Shown: positions 10,726 through 19,095 of the stretch, piece after piece
Position numbering within the stretch: position 1 is the first letter of the stretch
Layout of the letters: each line of letters starts with the position of its first letter
From: Tetragenococcus halophilus subsp. flandriensis
GTDB lineage: Bacteria > Bacillota > Bacilli > Lactobacillales > Enterococcaceae
DNA length: 64,000 nt
Direction of reading: 5' to 3'
Assembly: GCF_030161475.1 (NCBI RefSeq)
Contig: NZ_BSUG01000007.1
Coordinates: 82,199-146,198 of the forward strand
Position numbers and translations under genes: made by a program
Notes under the pieces: generated by a model
Database searches by the model: none
What the model saw: only the letters and a program-made list of their open reading frames with translations
What the model was told of the DNA's origin: nothing

Positions 10726-11829
10726 TTACTGTAACTCACTTCTATCACCTAAGGAATAACCCGAGTCTTCGTCCAACTCAAAACTATCTTCAATGTCTTC
10801 TGTCATATACACTTTGTCTTCTTTTGTCACAAAGACCGCTGAAGTACCTTCGGGCGTATTGTCTTCTATATATTTCAAACCATCTTTGACTCCTTTATCA
10901 AAAATTACCGTAGTTAAACCGTCGCCATCGATCGATTTATCAGTAATAACCGTTGCACTGGCAATATCGTTATCATAAGGATAGCCCGTTTCTGAATCAA
11001 AAAGGTGATGATAAGTTTCTCCGTCTACTTCCAGATAGCGTTCGTAAATTCCCGAAGTAACGATTGTTTTATCAGATTCCTTGATCGAACCTAAAACAGA
11101 ACCACGTTCGTCATTGGGATCCTGTATTCCTACAGTCCAATCTAAATTTTCTCCACGATTACTATGACCAACAACATAAATATTACCGCCTAAATCAACG
11201 ATCGCTGATTCCACTTCATGTTCTTTTAGCACCGCGACTGCTTCGTCAGCAATATAGCCCTTAGCGATCGCACCTAAGTCAATAATTGCATCCTCATCTT
11301 CTAGATAAACTGTCTGTTCATCATCATCAAAGGCTATATCGTTATAATCCACATGTTTTAAGGCTTCATCAATTTCATCTTGTGATGGTTTACGTGCGTC
11401 ATCAAAACCAATGCGCCAAAGTTGTGTGATCGCACCGATCATCAAATTAAAACCACCATCAGATTCCTCGCTGTAATCACGAGCTTGTTTTAATAAATCA
11501 TAGACATCTTTTGATACTTTTACTGGTTTTTTCCCTGCATTCTCATTAATTTCATCAATTTCAGAACCAGACTGGTTAATTGTGATCTTATCTTCTAATT
11601 CTTTAATCCGATCAAAAGCTGGTTGTAATACATCTTCTTTATCTTCATCAAAAACACGGATACGCGTATACGTTCCTAGTAAAAATTCTTCTTGTGTATA
11701 AGGTTCTTTTTTCATTCCTTGAGCATAAGAAGTTTCTGTTGACTGATCAGTCTCTTCTTCACTACTGCAAGCTGCACTAAAGATAAATACAACAAAAAGT
11801 GTAAGAAGAACGCCTATTTTTCTTTTCAT
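10726..11829 (-). CDS. fmnB: FAD:protein FMN transferase lipoprotein (ApbE family)
   Basis: Transfers FMN from FAD to a Thr or Ser of secreted FMN-binding domains, here most likely PplA encoded just upstream. 367 residues. N-terminal lipoprotein signal MKRKIGVLLTLFVVFIFSAACSS, split here as charged start, hydrophobic core and lipobox SAAC, so it is anchored outside the membrane. The ApbE core shows IDLGAIAKGYIADEAV, VDLGGNIYVVG and HHLFDSETGYP. A GTG four codons upstream overlaps the SD ggagg, so the ATG at 11829 is the start. Neighbours: dmkA behind, pplA ahead across a repeat patch. Confidence 0.93.
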   Translation of the reverse strand: MKRKIGVLLTLFVVFIFSAACSSEEETDQSTETSYAQGMKKEPYTQEEFLLGTYTRIRVFDEDKEDVLQPAFDRIKELEDKITINQSGSEIDEINENAGKKPVKVSKDVYDLLKQARDYSEESDGGFNLMIGAITQLWRIGFDDARKPSQDEIDEALKHVDYNDIAFDDDEQTVYLEDEDAIIDLGAIAKGYIADEAVAVLKEHEVESAIVDLGGNIYVVGHSNRGENLDWTVGIQDPNDERGSVLGSIKESDKTIVTSGIYERYLEVDGETYHHLFDSETGYPYDNDIASATVITDKSIDGDGLTTVIFDKGVKDGLKYIEDNTPEGTSAVFVTKEDKVYMTEDIEDSFELDEDSGYSLGDRSELQ

Positions 11830-11917
11830 AATAACCTCCACTTTCTCTTCATTTACTTATCATAGCTTGTTTTTCCCAGAATGAAAAGTTCATTCACAAA
11901 TTTACCTAGGTATTTAC

Positions 11918-11947
11918 TCCGAATTATTCTTATAAGAATAATTCGGA
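11918..11947. repeat. 30-bp perfect palindrome
   Basis: Halves tccgaattattctta / taagaataattcgga, perfectly complementary. Its right end continues directly into the first copy of the tandem repeat (ttcggacactac). Confidence 0.8.
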
Positions 11948-12118
11948 CACTACATCTCGCTTGCGCTCGCTCTAGTACTGTTCATCATCAGCTCTCAGCT
12001 CCCTTCGGTTGCTGAATCGCTGTGATTCGGAAAGTTCGGACACTACGGTCGCTTCCCTCCCCTAGTACTGTTCATCATCAGCTCTCAGCTCCCTTCGGTT
12101 GCTGAATCGCTGTGATTC
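11942..12118. repeat. Two tandem copies of a ~77-90 bp intergenic repeat
   Basis: Copy 1 begins ttcggacactac at 11942 and copy 2 at 12035. Each then has a short variable stretch followed by an identical 57-base core (11972-12028 and 12062-12118) that runs from ctagtactgttcatcatca to gctgaatcgctgtgattc. The core is about half G+C, far above the surroundings, and can form small hairpins (gaatc-gctgt-gattc; agctctcagc with gctgaatcgct). No open frame of interest. It fills most of the 347-base gap between fmnB and pplA. Likely a dispersed intergenic repeat or RNA element; I cannot name a family. Confidence 0.75.
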
Positions 12119-12121
12119 ACA

Positions 12122-12163
12122 GCAAAAAAGAGTCGGAAACATAATGTCCCAACCCCTTTTTGC
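12122..12163 (-). terminator. Terminator after pplA
   Basis: On the minus strand gggttggga pairs with tttccgactc (some G-U pairs) and a T-run follows. It would end the pplA transcript before fmnB, so fmnB-dmkA may depend on read-through or an unseen promoter. Confidence 0.65.
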
Positions 12164-12176
12164 CTTGCTTCAACAA

Positions 12177-13106
12177 TTATTCTTCAACAAAGTTATCAAC
12201 TTCGATTGTATCTGTATCACCCTTTTCAGCGGCATTTACTAATTGTTCAGCATAAAGAATAAATGATTCAGAACTGTGGGTTGCGCCTGATACAACTTCG
12301 ACATCGCCAGGTGCAGCTTCGTCATCGTCCATTGTGTCAACAAGTTCATCATTCAATGTATCGATATATTCATCTGGACTAACCCCTGACTCATCTTCCA
12401 TAGCTTCATTATACTCTTGGTCATCTTTTTTAGAATTGCCATCTTCATCTACGTTATCATAGTTTGATTCAGTAATTTTGCCATCTTCTACTTCGATTGA
12501 AAATACTGCACGATAGCTATTACTATAGTTTTGTTCTTCTAAATTATAAGTGCCATCTTGTAGTTCAGCGCCATTATCGATTTCGATTTCCTCAGTATTT
12601 CCTTCTTGTGCCGCTTGTACTAATTGTTGTGCATAATTTTGGAAGGAGTGCGCACTATGTGTTGCTCCTGACACAACTTCAACGCTTTCTGGATTTTGTT
12701 CACTTACAAGATCCTCATTTAATTGTGGAATAAACTCTTCTGGAGAAACCCCAGATTCTTCTTTCATATTTTCATTGTATTCCTCATCATCTTGTTTTGA
12801 GTCTCCATCTTCGTTTACATAATCGTAATCTGAGTCAGTGATTTCACCATCTTCTGTGGTAATCGAAAATTCAACGTGATATCCGTTATCGTCATTTAGC
12901 TCTTTCAATGAATAAGTACCATCTTGCAATGAAGCCCCTGATACCACTTCAGCCTCTTCAGATGAATCAGCACTTTCTTCAGTTGTAGTAGTTTGTGAAG
13001 CATCTTCTCCATTTCCTTCATTCGCATCATCTGCAGAACATGCTCCTAAAACAATTGTAGAAAATGCTAATGCAACAACCCCAGTCATAAACCTTCTTGT
13101 TTTCAT
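12177..13106 (-). CDS. pplA: Lipoprotein with two FMN-binding domains (EET electron carrier)
   Basis: Extracellular lipid-anchored flavoprotein that carries electrons to outside acceptors. 309 residues. Signal peptide with lipobox VLGAC near residue 22, then an acidic Ser/Thr/Glu linker, then two repeated domains of about 100 residues. Each starts LQDGTY and ends in VEVVSGATHSAHS or VEVVSGATHSSES. The SGAT Thr is the expected FMN attachment site used by ApbE-type transferases. The two domains are clearly an internal duplication (ESGVSPEEFIPQLNEDLV versus ESGVSPDEYIDTLNDELV). The ATG at 13106 follows SD aaggtggg; an upstream in-frame ATG lacks a signal-peptide start. Divergent from ndh2. Confidence 0.92.
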   Translation of the reverse strand: MKTRRFMTGVVALAFSTIVLGACSADDANEGNGEDASQTTTTEESADSSEEAEVVSGASLQDGTYSLKELNDDNGYHVEFSITTEDGEITDSDYDYVNEDGDSKQDDEEYNENMKEESGVSPEEFIPQLNEDLVSEQNPESVEVVSGATHSAHSFQNYAQQLVQAAQEGNTEEIEIDNGAELQDGTYNLEEQNYSNSYRAVFSIEVEDGKITESNYDNVDEDGNSKKDDQEYNEAMEDESGVSPDEYIDTLNDELVDTMDDDEAAPGDVEVVSGATHSSESFILYAEQLVNAAEKGDTDTIEVDNFVEE

Positions 13107-13165
13107 TTTATTACCCACCTTACCCTTATAATATTTTTCACAAAGAAGTTTGTGATTCACTTAAC

Positions 13166-13193
13166 ATTTTATATTAATTTTGAAATAAGTCAA
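13166..13193 (-). promoter_or_regulatory. pplA promoter
   Basis: TTGACT (13188-13193) and TAAAAT (13166-13171) on the minus strand, 16 bases apart, within the divergent pplA/ndh2 region. Confidence 0.5.
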
Positions 13194-13297
13194 CCATTTC
13201 TTTAAAAATCTGCGAAAAAATAGTAAAAATTTCTCCTGTTTTTGAAACTAAAAATATACAAATAAGAAAATTTTTTTGTGAAATTTTTAAAAAAGTC

Positions 13298-13340
13298 TTA
13301 GACAAATGAAGAATTTAACTATATAATGAAAGCGATTATG
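13298..13340 (+). promoter_or_regulatory. ndh2 promoter with cre-like site
   Basis: TAGACA (13299-13304), 17 bases, TATAAT (13322-13327). TGAAAGCGATTATG (13327-13340) directly behind the -10 matches the CcpA cre consensus except in its last two bases, which suggests carbon catabolite control of the EET arm. Confidence 0.5.
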
Positions 13341-13376
13341 TAATTATTATTTCATTTATTGAAGGAGAGATTTCCA

Positions 13377-15314
13377 ATGGCTAAGCAAAATATTGTTGTT
13401 GTTGGTGCAGGCTATGCAGGTGTCTCAGCTACAAAATTCATGGCTAAAAAATTTAAAAAAAATGACGATGTCTCGATCACCCTGATCGACCGTCATTCTT
13501 ATCATACAATGATGACTGAACTTCATGAAGTAGCTGCTGCAAGGGTTGAGCCAAGTGCAATCCAGTATGATTTACAACGTCTTTTTTGTCGCAAGAAAAA
13601 TGTGCAACTTGTAACAGACACTGTGACTAATATTGACAAAGATACAAAAACCGTTCAAACCAAAAATGGACAATATCCTTTTGATCATTTAATTATTGGT
13701 ATGGGCGGTGAACCAAATGATTTTGGTACGCCTGGTGTTAAAGAAAATGGCTTTACTCTTTGGTCTTTTGAAGACGCCTTGCGCATTCGTGAACATATAG
13801 AAAAAACTGTAGCAAAAGCGGCTCTAGAACCTGATGCTGAAATTCGAAAAGCAATGCTTACTTTCGTTGTTTGCGGCTCTGGATTTACTGGTATTGAAAT
13901 GATTGGTGAGCTAATCGATTGGAAAGAACGACTTGCTAAAGATAACAAGTTAGATCCCAGCGAAATTAACCTAAAAGTTGTTGAAGCTCTGCCAACGATT
14001 TTAAACATGCTGAAACGAAATGACGCAGCAAAAGCAGAACGTTATATGAAAAAGAAAAATGTAGATATCATGATAAATTCACCGATTGTTGAAGTCAGTT
14101 CTGATCATATCAAATTAAAAGACGGGTCAACAGTTGCTACTCATACGTTAATTTGGACAGCAGGCGTCAAGGGAACTTCAGATGCTGCTGATTTCGGACT
14201 AGAAACGGCTCGTGGTAATCGCTTAGTTGCAAATGAATACATGCAAGCAAAAGGCTATGAAGATAAGAATATTTATATTGTAGGAGACTTAGTTTATTAT
14301 GAAGAGTTCTCCAACACACCAACACCACAAATCGTGCAAGCAGCCGAACAAACCGGACACACAGCTGCGACACATATCATCAGTTCAATAAACGGTGGAC
14401 AAAGCCCTAAATTTAAAGGAAATTATCAAGGATTTATGGTTTCTGTCGGGGCTAAGTGGGGTGTTGCTAATCTTTTTGATAAGATCCACTTAAGCGGCTT
14501 TCTTGCTATGATAATGAAACATATCGTCAATTTGAAATATTTCTTCGATATTCGTACCGGATATTACATGTTCCAATACATCATGCATGAATTTTTCCGT
14601 GTTAAAGACGACCGTAATGTAGCCCGTGGCCATACTTCGCGTAATAGTAATGTGTTGTGGAGCGTTCCTTTACGTGTGTTTTATGGTTTAGTTTGGTTTT
14701 TAGAAGCCTTCAAGAAAATTGTGGGCGATGGCAAGTGGTTTACGCCAAGTACTTGGTTTGGTGAAGGCTCCTGGTTTGAAGGAGACAGTGTGTTTCCATG
14801 GACATGGGACTATCAATCAGTAACAGATGCAGCTTCTGGTGCAAGCGAAGCAGCTGATGCAGCTAGTGGCGCTTCTGATGCAGGTGCCGATGCAGCCGTT
14901 GAAGCAGGAAACACCATTTTTGGTTTAAGTTATGCTTATGGAGAAGAACCTATGGCAGTCATTGAAAACTCTCCAGAATGGTTTATGAATATTATGAAAA
15001 CAATCATGCCTAATATGGAAGTTGCGATGTTTTTCCAAAAAATGATGGTTTTTATCGAAATCGGTATTGCCCTTTGTTTAATGGCTGGTTTATTTACTTG
15101 GTTATTTAGTGGAGCAACAATTATTCTTGTAGCAACTTTTTGTTTATCAGGAATGTTTTACTGGGTAAACATCTGGTTTATCCCCGTAGCCTTTGCCTTA
15201 ATGAATGGTTCCGGACGCGCACTGGGATTAGATCACTGGGTCATCCCATGGTTACAACGTACATTAGGAAAATGGCGCTATGGTACTCCTAAATCATTAT
15301 ACGGGCAAAAATAA
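13377..15314 (+). CDS. ndh2: Type II NADH dehydrogenase of the EET locus
   Basis: Peripheral/membrane flavoprotein that oxidises NADH and reduces the EET quinone. 645 residues, much longer than ordinary Ndh (about 400). N-terminal FAD site VVVGAGYAGVSA, NAD site FVVCGSGFTGIEM near residue 165, and IYIVGDLVYYEEF in the second FAD region. The extra C-terminal part (from about residue 440) has an aromatic segment, an Ala/Ser/Gly/Asp-rich spacer near 490-520 and then four hydrophobic helices. This extended form is characteristic of EET-associated Ndh2. Start ATG has SD aaggagaga. It heads the plus-strand arm ndh2-eetB-dmkB. Confidence 0.93.
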   Translation: MAKQNIVVVGAGYAGVSATKFMAKKFKKNDDVSITLIDRHSYHTMMTELHEVAAARVEPSAIQYDLQRLFCRKKNVQLVTDTVTNIDKDTKTVQTKNGQYPFDHLIIGMGGEPNDFGTPGVKENGFTLWSFEDALRIREHIEKTVAKAALEPDAEIRKAMLTFVVCGSGFTGIEMIGELIDWKERLAKDNKLDPSEINLKVVEALPTILNMLKRNDAAKAERYMKKKNVDIMINSPIVEVSSDHIKLKDGSTVATHTLIWTAGVKGTSDAADFGLETARGNRLVANEYMQAKGYEDKNIYIVGDLVYYEEFSNTPTPQIVQAAEQTGHTAATHIISSINGGQSPKFKGNYQGFMVSVGAKWGVANLFDKIHLSGFLAMIMKHIVNLKYFFDIRTGYYMFQYIMHEFFRVKDDRNVARGHTSRNSNVLWSVPLRVFYGLVWFLEAFKKIVGDGKWFTPSTWFGEGSWFEGDSVFPWTWDYQSVTDAASGASEAADAASGASDAGADAAVEAGNTIFGLSYAYGEEPMAVIENSPEWFMNIMKTIMPNMEVAMFFQKMMVFIEIGIALCLMAGLFTWLFSGATIILVATFCLSGMFYWVNIWFIPVAFALMNGSGRALGLDHWVIPWLQRTLGKWRYGTPKSLYGQK

Positions 15315-15320
15315 AATGAA

Positions 15321-15357
15321 AAACGGCTGGGACTTCTAAAAAGTTCCAGCCATTTTT
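15321..15357 (+). terminator. Terminator after ndh2
   Basis: Stem ggctgggact / agttccagcc (one G-U) with a 7-base loop and a T-run. It separates ndh2 from eetB, so eetB probably has its own promoter. Confidence 0.8.
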
Positions 15358-15373
15358 AAAGATATAAATCACA

Positions 15374-15409
15374 GCATCTTTTATTATGCTAAAATAGAAT
15401 AAAAGATGC
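15374..15409 (+). promoter_or_regulatory. Perfect 12-bp inverted repeat over the eetB promoter
   Basis: Arms gcatcttttatt (15374-15385) and aataaaagatgc (15398-15409) around a 12-base centre holding an extended -10, TGCTAAAAT. The placement suggests a repressor operator, but a hairpin is also possible. The 3' arm contains the first in-frame ATG of eetB (15406). Confidence 0.5.
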
Positions 15410-15480
15410 AAAATTACAATGATAAACAAGCCCCGCAACAAGACAGGAGGGTCGATAACGATTTATCTAATCGTTACTTT

Positions 15481-16035
15481 ATGAGTCATTTGAGAAAAAT
15501 CATTTTTATATCGCTTTTGATTGCCCAAGGGGTAGTTCTGGGTCTTATCGAAAATATGATTCCTTACCCATTTGCATTTGCGCCCGGCGCTAAATTGGGC
15601 TTAGCAAATTTAATTACAATCATTGCCTTATTTACAATGTCAAAAAAAGATAGTTTTTTGCTGGTTTGCTTACGTTTAATTTTAACCACTCTTTTAGGAG
15701 GAACCCTTTCAACTTTTTTATATAGTATGAGCGGTGCAATGTTGAGTTACTTTGGCATGTTATTGGTTAAAAAAATAGGGCCGAAATATGTTAGTATTAT
15801 TGGTATCAGTGCGACAGGAGGTTTTATGCATAACGTTGGACAACTTCTTACCGCCTCTTTTATTGCTCAAACATGGAGCGTTCTACTTTATTTACCCATC
15901 TTATCTTTTTTAGGTATCTTATCAGGAATCGCTATTGGCATCGCTGCAAATTATTTATTAAGACGCGTCGACACTTTACGACGCTTTCAAAATGAACACG
16001 AACAACAGACGCAGGAAAAATGGTCGATGTATTAA
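15481..16035 (+). CDS. eetB: EetB-like membrane protein (Gx transporter / HepS component I family)
   Basis: Integral membrane protein of about 184 residues with five to six helices, opening with LRKIIFISLLIAQGVVLG and the diagnostic stretch PFAFAPGAKLGLANL. The family is often labelled 'heptaprenyl diphosphate synthase component I' or 'Gx transporter'. In Listeria EET the homologue EetB is needed for electron transfer and its exact role is unsettled. The frame opens at ATG 15406, which lies inside an inverted repeat, has no SD and adds 25 hydrophilic residues. The ATG at 15481 fits family N-termini, but its nearest SD-like aggaggg is about 28 bases away, so the start is uncertain. dmkB follows 40 bases later. 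No eetA (NusG-II domain protein) precedes it. Confidence 0.8.
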   Translation: MSHLRKIIFISLLIAQGVVLGLIENMIPYPFAFAPGAKLGLANLITIIALFTMSKKDSFLLVCLRLILTTLLGGTLSTFLYSMSGAMLSYFGMLLVKKIGPKYVSIIGISATGGFMHNVGQLLTASFIAQTWSVLLYLPILSFLGILSGIAIGIAANYLLRRVDTLRRFQNEHEQQTQEKWSMY

Positions 16036-16075
16036 CTATTTATTGCGGATTGTTTTTGAAACAAAGGAGCTAGCT

Positions 16076-17062
16076 ATGGAACTTCACCCTATATGGAACG
16101 ACTACCCACAATTACAAGCTGAACTAACACAAACACTAAGTCTAATGGAAGACGCCATTCAATTAAAAAATAAAGCTGTTAGGAAAGCTATATTAGAGAT
16201 GATTGGTGCGGGAGGAAAACTGTTACGCCCAGCTTATCAACTTCTTTTTTCCCGATTTGGGGGCAAGCAAGATCACCAGAAAACTATCGCACTAGCAGCA
16301 GCTATTGAAATGTTACATACAGCCACTTTGATCCATGATGATATTGTGGACGACGCTTCCTTAAGGCGTAACCTGCCAACAATCAGTGCGGAATTTGATA
16401 ATAATACTGCTGTCTATGCTGGAGATTATCTTTTTGTAGCCTGCTTTAAATTGATGTCTTCTTATACTGGCACATTACGTAGTTTACAAAAAAATGCAAA
16501 CAGTATGGAAAATATTTTAACTGGCGAATTAGGTCAAATGGAGGATCATTATAATCTAGCAATTACCGTCGAAGAATATTTGGCAAATATTTCAGGTAAA
16601 ACAGCAGAACTGTTTGCTTTAAGTTGTTCTGTCGGCGCATTTGAAAGTGGCACAAGTCAATTGTTTGCCAAAAATGTTTCAAACATTGGGCATCAAATCG
16701 GGATGGCCTTTCAAATTATTGATGATATTTTGGATTATACTCAAGGTGGAGAAGAACTTGGCAAGCCCGTGTTAAAGGATGTGCAACAGGGTGTATACAC
16801 TTTACCATTGATCTATGCTTTACAAGCAGATCGTCAACAATTAGTTCCATTATTAGAAAAAAAGGAACAAATGTCAGAAAATGATAAACAAAAAGTGTAC
16901 CAGTTAGTTAACGAATCAGACGGTGTAGCTAAAGCTCAACAGCTAGCCAACACTTATACGCAAAATGCGTTAACAAAAATTGAAAAACTACCAAACGACC
17001 CCCAAAATACCAAAGTAACTTTATATCAACTTACAGAAACGTTATTAACTAGAACAAACTAG
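16076..17062 (+). CDS. dmkB: Polyprenyl diphosphate synthase of the EET locus
   Basis: Trans-isoprenyl diphosphate synthase, 328 residues, making the long isoprenoid tail used by DmkA. First Asp-rich motif LIHDDIVDDASLRR, second FQIIDDILDYTQ, plus the substrate-binding Lys/Arg of GAGGKLLRPAYQ. The ATG at 16076 has SD aaaggag and gives the expected N-terminus; an earlier in-frame ATG at 15992 lies inside eetB in another frame. Last gene of the plus arm, followed by a palindrome that is both terminator-like and parS-like. In other contexts this would be called HepT or component II of heptaprenyl diphosphate synthase. Confidence 0.87.
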   Translation: MELHPIWNDYPQLQAELTQTLSLMEDAIQLKNKAVRKAILEMIGAGGKLLRPAYQLLFSRFGGKQDHQKTIALAAAIEMLHTATLIHDDIVDDASLRRNLPTISAEFDNNTAVYAGDYLFVACFKLMSSYTGTLRSLQKNANSMENILTGELGQMEDHYNLAITVEEYLANISGKTAELFALSCSVGAFESGTSQLFAKNVSNIGHQIGMAFQIIDDILDYTQGGEELGKPVLKDVQQGVYTLPLIYALQADRQQLVPLLEKKEQMSENDKQKVYQLVNESDGVAKAQQLANTYTQNALTKIEKLPNDPQNTKVTLYQLTETLLTRTN

Positions 17063-17077
17063 ACATTAACCTACTAT

Positions 17078-17102
17078 AAAAAGTTTCACGTGAAACTTTT
17101 TT
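17078..17102 (+). promoter_or_regulatory. parS: parS-like palindrome, also terminator-shaped
   Basis: GTTTCACGTGAAAC at 17083-17096 equals the central 14 bases of the 16-base parS consensus TGTTTCACGTGAAACA bound by ParB/Spo0J; only the outermost bases differ (A...T instead of T...A). It is intergenic behind dmkB. The flanking A and T runs would also let the RNA form a stem with loop ACGU and T-tail, so a plain terminator is the alternative. Confidence 0.5.
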
Positions 17103-17111
17103 GTCCTTACT

Positions 17112-17165
17112 AAAAAAGCTCACCCAGAACTTGAGAACACTGTTCAAGTCCTGGGTGAGTTTTAT
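17112..17165. terminator. Bidirectional terminator between dmkB and gor
   Basis: Long imperfect stem ctcacccag-aacttga / ttcaagt-cctgggtgag with A-run and T-run flanks, between converging genes. Confidence 0.85.
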
Positions 17166-17178
17166 CATTTTATAAGCT

Positions 17179-18525
17179 TTAAGTCATTGTAACAAATTCT
17201 TCCGCTCCGGTTGGATGAATAGCTACTGTATTATCAAAATCAGCCTTGGTTGCACCCATTTTGACAGCAACAGCAAATCCTTGCAGCATTTCGTCTACAT
17301 CTACTCCAATAGCATGTAAACCGATAATTTTTTCTTCTTTTCCTAAACAAACAAGTTTCATTTCACATTTTTGTCGATAATCGTTTAATGCAAAGTACAT
17401 TGGAGTAAAACGTGAATGATACACTTTGATTTCATCTTTACCATATTTTTCCAGTGCTTGATCTTCGTTCCAACCGATTGTAGCAATAGGTGGATGGGTA
17501 AACACAACACTAGGGACAAAGTTGTAATCTAAGTAAAGTTCAGTTTGTCCATTGAACAAACGCTCAGAAAGTCGGCGTCCAGCTGCGATCGCTACCGGGG
17601 TCAATTCCAATTTACCGATCACATCACCGATAGCATAAATCCCATCAGCTGTTGTATTTTGGTACTTATCTACTTGAATAAAGCCTCGTTCATCTAGTTT
17701 TACCTCGGTATTGCCTAAGCCAAAACCTTGCACATTGGCTTTCCTTCCTCCAGCAAATAATACGCAGTCTCCTGTAATTTTTTCACCATTTTCAAAACTA
17801 ACGGTGTATTGTTCACCATTTTTATCAATAGCAGAAGGAATGCTTTCTTTATAAATAGAAATACCTTCTTCTTCGTATTCTTGTACTAGGTTATCAGCTA
17901 ACATCGCATCAAACTTTCTAAGAGGACGGTCATTGCGAAAAGCCCAGGAAACTTTACTTCCTAGCCCGTTAATCACGCCTGCAAGTTCAGCAGCGATATA
18001 GCCTCCCCCTAAAACAATCATATGTTGCGGAGCTTCTTCTAAGTCAAAAAAGTCATCTGAATCAATGGCATATTCACCACCTGGAACATCTAAGCTAGTA
18101 GCATGTCCACCAGTTGCAATCAAAATATGTGGTGCTGTATATTGTTTGCCATCTACTTCAACTGTATGACCGTCTATAAACTGTGCATACCCCTTTAATA
18201 ATTCCACACCGTTATTATCAAAGCCTCTTTTATAAGCACCATGTAAAAAGTCAATATAGTCTCTTCGGTTTTTAACCAAGGTTTTAAAATCAAAAGTTTT
18301 ATCCTTTACTTGAAGACCGTAACTTGGTGCATCTCTTTGAACGGTTTGATAAATATCACTTGCTTGCCACATTACTTTTTTAGGTACACAACCAACGTTG
18401 ACACAAGTCCCGCCAACTTCATTGGCTTCAATTAGTAATACCTTAGCGCCATGCATACCAGCGCGATTTGCAGAGGCAATGCCACCGCTTCCGCCGCCAA
18501 CGACGATATAATCATATGTTTCCAT
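17179..18525 (-). CDS. gor: Glutathione-disulfide reductase
   Basis: FAD-dependent pyridine nucleotide-disulfide oxidoreductase, 448 residues, that reduces oxidised glutathione with NADPH. N-terminal FAD site [14 protein letters not shown], redox-active pair in [19 protein letters not shown](P) site [13 protein letters not shown], second FAD motif DGIYAIGDV and the C-terminal dimerisation motif with the active-site His in [13 protein letters not shown]. The ATG at 18525 follows SD gaggagg; the open frame extends 63 bases upstream without a better start. Last gene of a run trhP1-trhP2-GNAT-gor. Confidence 0.88.
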   Translation of the reverse strand: METYDYIVVGGGSGGIASANRAGMHGAKVLLIEANEVGGTCVNVGCVPKKVMWQASDIYQTVQRDAPSYGLQVKDKTFDFKTLVKNRRDYIDFLHGAYKRGFDNNGVELLKGYAQFIDGHTVEVDGKQYTAPHILIATGGHATSLDVPGGEYAIDSDDFFDLEEAPQHMIVLGGGYIAAELAGVINGLGSKVSWAFRNDRPLRKFDAMLADNLVQEYEEEGISIYKESIPSAIDKNGEQYTVSFENGEKITGDCVLFAGGRKANVQGFGLGNTEVKLDERGFIQVDKYQNTTADGIYAIGDVIGKLELTPVAIAAGRRLSERLFNGQTELYLDYNFVPSVVFTHPPIATIGWNEDQALEKYGKDEIKVYHSRFTPMYFALNDYRQKCEMKLVCLGKEEKIIGLHAIGVDVDEMLQGFAVAVKMGATKADFDNTVAIHPTGAEEFVTMT

Positions 18526-18577
18526 GGTATCCTCCTCTGATATTTTCTGTCTAAGAATAAAGCTATCACTCCCGTAT

Positions 18578-19051
18578 CTATCCGTCAAGATACTGAACTG
18601 TTTGACTTAAGCGCACCATGTCTTTCAACTGTAAGCCGTTTTCAACAATAGGCCTTGCATAATGGTTAATAAAAAAGTCACGCTCAATATATGTCATACG
18701 GAAACCACACTTTTGATATAAGTATAGTTGCTCAAAACCGGTCGAACCTGTCCCAATTTCCACTATCTTATACTGATTATTCCTAGCAAAAGATAGGGCA
18801 AATAAAATAAGTTGTTGTCCGATTTTTTGTCCACGAAAACTCTTTTGTACAGCTATATTCGCGATTTCTAAAGTCTTTGGCTGGGTCGGTAATAATAAAA
18901 TTATACCTAATAACTTTTGCTTTTTTTGCGCCGCAAAACAAAAACCACGTGATAAATAATCCTCAACAATTTTTTCAGAAGGATCGGCCTCTAACAGTAG
19001 TTTATAATGAGTGCTATCTATATGATGTAATCTATGAATCTCTATATCCAT
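18578..19051 (-). CDS. GNAT family N-acetyltransferase
   Basis: 157-residue acetyltransferase-fold protein. Acetyl-CoA binding region [20 protein letters not shown] matches GNAT motif A (R/Q-x-x-G-x-G/A), and the C-terminal part [18 protein letters not shown] is typical of GNAT motif B. The substrate is unknown. SD aggaa lies upstream of the ATG. It sits between the U32 gene and gor with short gaps, suggesting co-transcription. Confidence 0.8.
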   Translation of the reverse strand: MDIEIHRLHHIDSTHYKLLLEADPSEKIVEDYLSRGFCFAAQKKQKLLGIILLLPTQPKTLEIANIAVQKSFRGQKIGQQLILFALSFARNNQYKIVEIGTGSTGFEQLYLYQKCGFRMTYIERDFFINHYARPIVENGLQLKDMVRLSQTVQYLDG

Positions 19052-19095
19052 AACAAAATTCCTCTTTTTCTAATAAAATCGCAGCTTGTTCACAA

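Noticed and set aside
11918..12118. CRISPR array reading of the tandem repeats
   Set aside because: Only two units, the repeat is longer than the variable part, and there are no cas genes nearby.
12177..13106. The repeated DNA inside pplA as a mobile or CRISPR-like repeat
   Set aside because: Explained by duplication of the FMN-binding domain at protein level; the DNA copies have diverged.
13685..14008. 107-codon minus-strand frame inside ndh2
   Set aside because: Antisense shadow; ndh2 is clearly coding here.
14815..14920. Repetitive Ala/Ser/Gly/Asp codons in ndh2 as a recombination or slippage hotspot
   Set aside because: Low-complexity linker in frame; no frameshift or nucleotide-level tandem repeat strong enough to support it.
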